Shown here in pieces: positions 60,715-64,000 of a stretch of DNA of 64,000 bases. The stretch is from NCBI RefSeq assembly GCF_002019765.1, contig NZ_KV917380.1, positions 3,769,836 through 3,833,835 on the forward strand, in the 5' to 3' direction. The position numbers and the translations under genes are program-made. This stretch comes from Shouchella oshimensis. GTDB taxonomy: Bacteria; Bacillota; Bacilli; Bacillales; Bacillaceae_D. Each line of letters opens with the position of its first letter. Positions within the stretch are counted from its first letter, which is position 1. The notes below the pieces were generated by a model, which had not been told where the DNA came from, made no database searches, and saw only the letters and a program-made list of their open reading frames with translations.

Positions 60715-63562
60715 TTTTTAATACTCCCTCCTGAAGGTAGTAACGAATGTTTGAAAATGAGAACCTCATATATTGATTGGTTTCCAATTCTAGTTCTCTC
60801 TTAAAAGGAAAATGACGATTCATTGCCATATGAACAATGCTTTGTACAATGTAAAACAAGTAATCATCTGATAATCGTAGTCTCTTAGCTGCTATTAACA
60901 GATCTGCTGCTAACTGATTGTATTCAATTAGCAATGGATGTGATGTTTCATTGTAATCCTTTAACGCTTGTAACACGATTCCACGGTAATTCGTGCGTTT
61001 TTTTGCAAATGGTTTAACATATTTGCTCTCTTTCTCTATACTGCTTTCAATGTACTGGAACAACAGATTTGTATCTTTCCCAAGCAATCCATATAATACA
61101 TAGCTAGAGAGATACAATGCACTTTCACTCTCATTGTAAGGTGCGTAAGCTTGTTTCAATACATTTAGTAACTTTGTTTCAGCCGAAAACAATGTATACA
61201 CGAGATTGTATAGCCCATTTCCACCATATCTGTTCACTTCAGGCCGAAACAACGTTTTTTGGAAATCGTATAAACACCCTGATGAAAGCATTGAGGATAA
61301 GATTTCTTCCCATTTACTCTCTGTTTCGAGATTCTTTTTGTATCGTACGCGCATATGTTCTTTCTTATTCTCATCAATATAATTCACAATAAATACATCT
61401 TCTAACAAGTGATCTTTTTCATTTAACGCCAAAATCATGTTTTCTACTTTTTCTCTTTTACCACTTCTGTAGTACAAATGATAAGAATTTATACAAGGGT
61501 CTATTTTTTCTTTTAATTTTTGTGCATGTACGATTTGCTTAGTATCGAGGTCAAAGGTCCCTTGATTTTGGTTATACTGTTTTGATGAATAGATCCAATC
61601 GCTGACTTCTTCAGTCGATTCATCTAATTCCGGCGCTTCCATTAGTACAAGCTGATCCTTCTTGCTTATACAACTTTCCAAAAATAACATAGCCTCCTCA
61701 TTATTGAGAGGTACAGGTAGCGTTTTATCTCCCTCCAAAAAATAAATATATTTATTTTGATTCAAGCTGTACTTATTTAAGAGGTCGCTAATCTTCTTTA
61801 CTCTTTCCGTTTTCGTACTTTCATGCTCAAATTTGATATTGACTCTAGCAGGTGACACAATGAGATTTTTGTATTCAATCCTAGGGATATATTCCAAATA
61901 AGAGAAATTTTCGATAGGGAAGTTATTCGGGTACTCGAAACAGTACCTAGAAAATTCACTTAGAAAGACTAAAGCAGGATGTTCATTAAAGTTTCGATAA
62001 CTGAACAAATGAGTTGATACAGGATAGATGATTTGATCTTTGTGGATCATATGAAGGCGATTCTTATGGGCAACCATATCGATTTCATTTAGGGGAATTC
62101 TCCCTTTTAATCGATCAGTGTGGCCGATGCAATCGATAAACGTATTGCTCTCTGATCGATAAGTTAAACCGACATCTTTAAAATAATTGCTCATATAGCT
62201 TAATTCTGAATAGCCATGGGAATCCACTCCTTTACTCCCCTTACAAGACGAAAAACGACCTGTAAAAGAATAACGAGGGAAAGAAAACGCGTTAGGAGGT
62301 AAAAGAAATCCAGCCTTACTCTCCACAATCTTGCAATCAAATGAAATAGGAATCCTACCGTCCCCTTTTTTCCCGTATAACGCTTTAATCGATAAAAAAT
62401 CTTCTTCAGTAAGGGTAAGCGTTGGTTTATCGCTCACTCTATGCCACTGCATCATTTTGTTCAGAATGTATTTTTCAATTCGATTATCTCTATCATCAAA
62501 AGACAGGTGCTGCATAAAACCCAGCCCAGCATCTTTATTTATCATCTCAAGTAAAGGGACTCTTGTGTAAAAGCCATATTTCCCTATAAACCGATTGTAA
62601 TAGTTGTTCCAATCGATCCCTTGGTGTTTGTCAAAAAAAGCCATTAATTCTAGGGATTCTCCATTATCAAGGGCCTGTTTAATTTGTTCTTTATTCTCCA
62701 AAGAATCGTATATAGACAAATCAACAAGTAAATATGAGGAACTTTTGCACAATGCCGCCATTTTTGAAACTAACGCTTTGTATACGTCAATCCCTTTGCC
62801 AACTTCCAATTCCTTATAGTTATGTATTAATTCTTTAATTGTTTTTATAGATGAAACTAATTCAACATCGTACTTACTGTAGCTTAAAAGGCTTTCTAAA
62901 AAAGCATCAGCATCTCTATTGATAGAATAAGTAGAAAGTTCAGTTTTTATAATATCTGATTTTAGTAGCTCTTGTATAACTCCTAACACTAGAGCTTTTT
63001 GAGAGTCTTGATATTGATCTAATAGTGTCTGACTATAAATAGGTGATCTTAAGGAATCGAACAAGTCTTTCAAAAACCTGGAACTTTCTAAATAAATGTA
63101 GGCCGTATTTTCTTTTGAAAACGTCTCTAACAAAAACTGTTGATCTTTCTCGTATAGTTTTGGATTTAACGTCAGTTTTATGTTGGAAAACGTAAGAATA
63201 GAATTTTCGAGTTTTTTTATTACATTTTGTTCCCACTCCACAGATATACTTACCTGTTTTAATTCGGTCCGCCCACGAAAACGGTCACTGTCATTCGTAC
63301 AGATTCCTGAGTTCATACGGTTAGGCTGCGGTCTCGCCGCCATTCTTAATAAATAGTTCACTACGGTTTTTTTTGTTTTTTTATCGATCTTTCTGTCTTC
63401 ATCAACAATTTTTTTTAACTTATTGTATAGGGGAGTACTATTTAGTAATATCCTTTCCAAGAAAGCCGAGTCTCTTATTACTTCATGCAAATACTCATCT
63501 TCTTCTTCAGTAAACAATTTGCGCACAGCAGAGAATTTTAATGCGGCTTTTCTTTTAATCAT
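60701..63562 (-). CDS. LanB-type lantibiotic dehydratase, glutamylation part
   Basis: A 953-aa protein of the lantibiotic dehydratase N-terminal family, which transfers glutamate from glutamyl-tRNA to Ser/Thr of a precursor peptide. Family features are VNYLLRMAARPQPNRMNSGI near residue 70-90 (the RxxxRPxPfg motif region), SFPRYSFTGRFSSCKGSKG, LKGRIPLNEIDMVAHKNRLHMI and YIPRIEYKNLIVSPARVNIKF, typical of LanB middle regions. The elimination part is absent and is supplied by the next gene, as in thiopeptide and goadsporin clusters. AAGGAGGAG precedes the start. It lies 135 bases downstream of the precursor genes. Confidence 0.85.
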   Translation of the reverse strand: MIKRKAALKFSAVRKLFTEEEDEYLHEVIRDSAFLERILLNSTPLYNKLKKIVDEDRKIDKKTKKTVVNYLLRMAARPQPNRMNSGICTNDSDRFRGRTELKQVSISVEWEQNVIKKLENSILTFSNIKLTLNPKLYEKDQQFLLETFSKENTAYIYLESSRFLKDLFDSLRSPIYSQTLLDQYQDSQKALVLGVIQELLKSDIIKTELSTYSINRDADAFLESLLSYSKYDVELVSSIKTIKELIHNYKELEVGKGIDVYKALVSKMAALCKSSSYLLVDLSIYDSLENKEQIKQALDNGESLELMAFFDKHQGIDWNNYYNRFIGKYGFYTRVPLLEMINKDAGLGFMQHLSFDDRDNRIEKYILNKMMQWHRVSDKPTLTLTEEDFLSIKALYGKKGDGRIPISFDCKIVESKAGFLLPPNAFSFPRYSFTGRFSSCKGSKGVDSHGYSELSYMSNYFKDVGLTYRSESNTFIDCIGHTDRLKGRIPLNEIDMVAHKNRLHMIHKDQIIYPVSTHLFSYRNFNEHPALVFLSEFSRYCFEYPNNFPIENFSYLEYIPRIEYKNLIVSPARVNIKFEHESTKTERVKKISDLLNKYSLNQNKYIYFLEGDKTLPVPLNNEEAMLFLESCISKKDQLVLMEAPELDESTEEVSDWIYSSKQYNQNQGTFDLDTKQIVHAQKLKEKIDPCINSYHLYYRSGKREKVENMILALNEKDHLLEDVFIVNYIDENKKEHMRVRYKKNLETESKWEEILSSMLSSGCLYDFQKTLFRPEVNRYGGNGLYNLVYTLFSAETKLLNVLKQAYAPYNESESALYLSSYVLYGLLGKDTNLLFQYIESSIEKESKYVKPFAKKRTNYRGIVLQALKDYNETSHPLLIEYNQLAADLLIAAKRLRLSDDYLFYIVQSIVHMAMNRHFPFKRELELETNQYMRFSFSNIRYYLQEGVLKNGAL

Positions 63563-63604
63563 ATGTACTCCTCCTTATGAGTTAAATCAAATTGTTCGAT
63601 TTTT

Positions 63605-63626
63605 TAACGTATTATTAGTAACGTAT
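63605..63626. promoter_or_regulatory. TAACGTAT direct repeat upstream of the lanB-like gene
   Basis: TAACGTAT at 63605-63612 and again at 63619-63626, 14 bases apart, between the precursor genes and the dehydratase gene. The same octamer occurs upstream of the RRNPP-type regulator (56550). It is a candidate regulatory site. Confidence 0.4.
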
Positions 63627-63641
63627 ACGAATAGTAAATAA

Positions 63642-63673
63642 TTGTGTGGCATGGATCTAAGCACACCACACAA
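63642..63673 (-). terminator. hairpin between precursor and dehydratase genes (attenuator-like)
   Basis: TTGTGTGG and CCACACAA form a perfect 8-bp inverted repeat with a 16-base loop. On the minus strand it is followed by TTATTTAC, a weak T tract. Such partial terminators after precursor genes let cells make much more precursor than enzyme. Confidence 0.6.
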
Positions 63674-63697
63674 CCTTTTCGGAGAATAGATTCAAAC

Positions 63698-63838
63698 TTA
63701 GTTTGCTAGTTCTGGTCGAATAATCACTGATGCATAAATGGATGCTTCCATTTCTTGCATAACTGTTGATGACTTTACGCTATAATCTTCTAGTTTTACA
63801 TTAATATCATTTGAATTGATTACTTTTTTGTTTTCCAT
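63698..63838 (-). CDS. RiPP precursor peptide 1 (46 aa, no cysteine)
   Basis: The start is ATG 63838 with GAGGAG upstream; the frame is open further but without a site. The leader part reads MENKKVINSNDINVKLEDYS, with the LEDY segment in the place of the FNLD-type recognition motif of LanB substrates; the rest is rich in Ser/Thr (VKSSTVMQEMEAS) and ends YASVIIRPELAN. There is no cysteine, so lanthionine rings cannot form; dehydrated Ser/Thr is the expected change. It is the gene directly upstream of the dehydratase. A second copy encoding the same C-terminal sequence follows at 63899. No relative is known to me. Confidence 0.75.
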   Translation of the reverse strand: MENKKVINSNDINVKLEDYSVKSSTVMQEMEASIYASVIIRPELAN

Positions 63839-63898
63839 TTTAGGACAGCTCCTCTTTTTTTGTTTTTTTGATTTTATAGGCTGGTCATGCTTATACAA

Positions 63899-64000
63899 TT
63901 AGTTTGCTAGTTCTGGTCGAATAATTACTGATGCATAAATAGATGCTTCCATCTCTTGCATAACTGTTGATGACTTTACGCTATAGTCTTCTAGTTTTAC
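63899..64000 (-). CDS. RiPP precursor peptide 2, cut by the window edge
   Basis: The last 33 codons of a second precursor gene in tandem with the first. The visible protein, from VKLEDYS to the end RPELAN, is identical to that of precursor 1. The DNA differs at four positions, all silent. It is separated from precursor 1 by 60 bases that carry the ribosome binding site. The start, and any further copies, lie to the right of the window. Confidence 0.8.
   Translation of the reverse strand, partial: VKLEDYSVKSSTVMQEMEASIYASVIIRPELAN

Noticed and set aside
60701-63562. Interpretation of the 953-aa protein as a peptide-aminoacyl-tRNA ligase (PEARL) instead of a dehydratase
   Set aside because: Those proteins lack an elimination partner, whereas here an elimination-domain-like gene overlaps by 14 bases. 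The absence of cysteine in the precursor keeps the idea alive, but it is the less simple reading.

Overview
The window looks like chromosome of a spore-forming, halotolerant or alkaliphilic member of the Bacillaceae. It is AT-rich, has strong AAGGAGG-type ribosome binding sites, and carries an ectABC compatible-solute operon, a GerA-type germination protein, an Sda-like sporulation checkpoint peptide, a stressosome RsbR paralogue, a candidate sigma-B promoter, CcpA cre-like sites and an inositol operon very close in sequence to that of Bacillus subtilis. No rRNA, tRNA, CRISPR array or intact insertion sequence was seen.

Layout. 1-3 kb: a truncated hypothetical gene, then ectCBA on the minus strand. 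3-8.8 kb: Gly/Pro-rich protein, lone gerA, a 176-bp repeat element, ahpCF behind a clear promoter with a PerR-like box, and a TauE/SafE exporter. 8.8-14 kb: kdgT-dtnK-pdxA2, a D-threonate-type acid-sugar operon with a PrpR-like regulator that has lost its sigma-54 motifs. 14-23.5 kb: mixed housekeeping and accessory genes (YitT, orphan class D sortase, DUF4256, Nudix, PPOX, GNATs), a DUF2239/hydrolase pair behind a double palindromic operator, and a decayed M29 aminopeptidase. 23.7-29.6 kb: a probable 4-hydroxybutyrate catabolic operon behind a textbook -24/-12 promoter with its own sigma-54 activator. 29.7-33.2 kb: glutathione-independent formaldehyde dehydrogenase and a large DEAH helicase. 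33.2-34.8 kb: gene-poor, with tiny genes including the Sda-like peptide. 34.8-46.6 kb: iolABCDEGJ, a second inositol dehydrogenase, a sodium symporter and divergent iolR with tandem IolR operators. 46.7-56.4 kb: stress and accessory genes, the second 176-bp repeat copy, a degenerate M50-like membrane protein and an MFS transporter.

56.4-64 kb is the most unusual part: a RiPP locus that continues past the right edge. It has at least two tandem genes for the same cysteine-free precursor peptide, a LanB-type dehydratase split into a 953-aa and a 333-aa protein, a 41-aa secreted Phr/PapR-like peptide coupled to an unrecognised 198-aa protein and a Crp-family regulator, and next to these an NprR/PlcR-type HTH-TPR (RRNPP) regulator divergent from an MFS transporter. 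This suggests a quorum-controlled modified peptide whose precursor cannot form lanthionines from its own residues.

Several genes are easy to miss or mis-start: iolE (probably CTG), the sda-like gene (TTG), the 41-aa signal-like peptide, and other small genes at 19166, 21646, 33948 and 51724. Starts were revised wherever a good ribosome binding site pointed inside a longer reading frame. All family names are from recognition of the sequence by eye; no database search was run.
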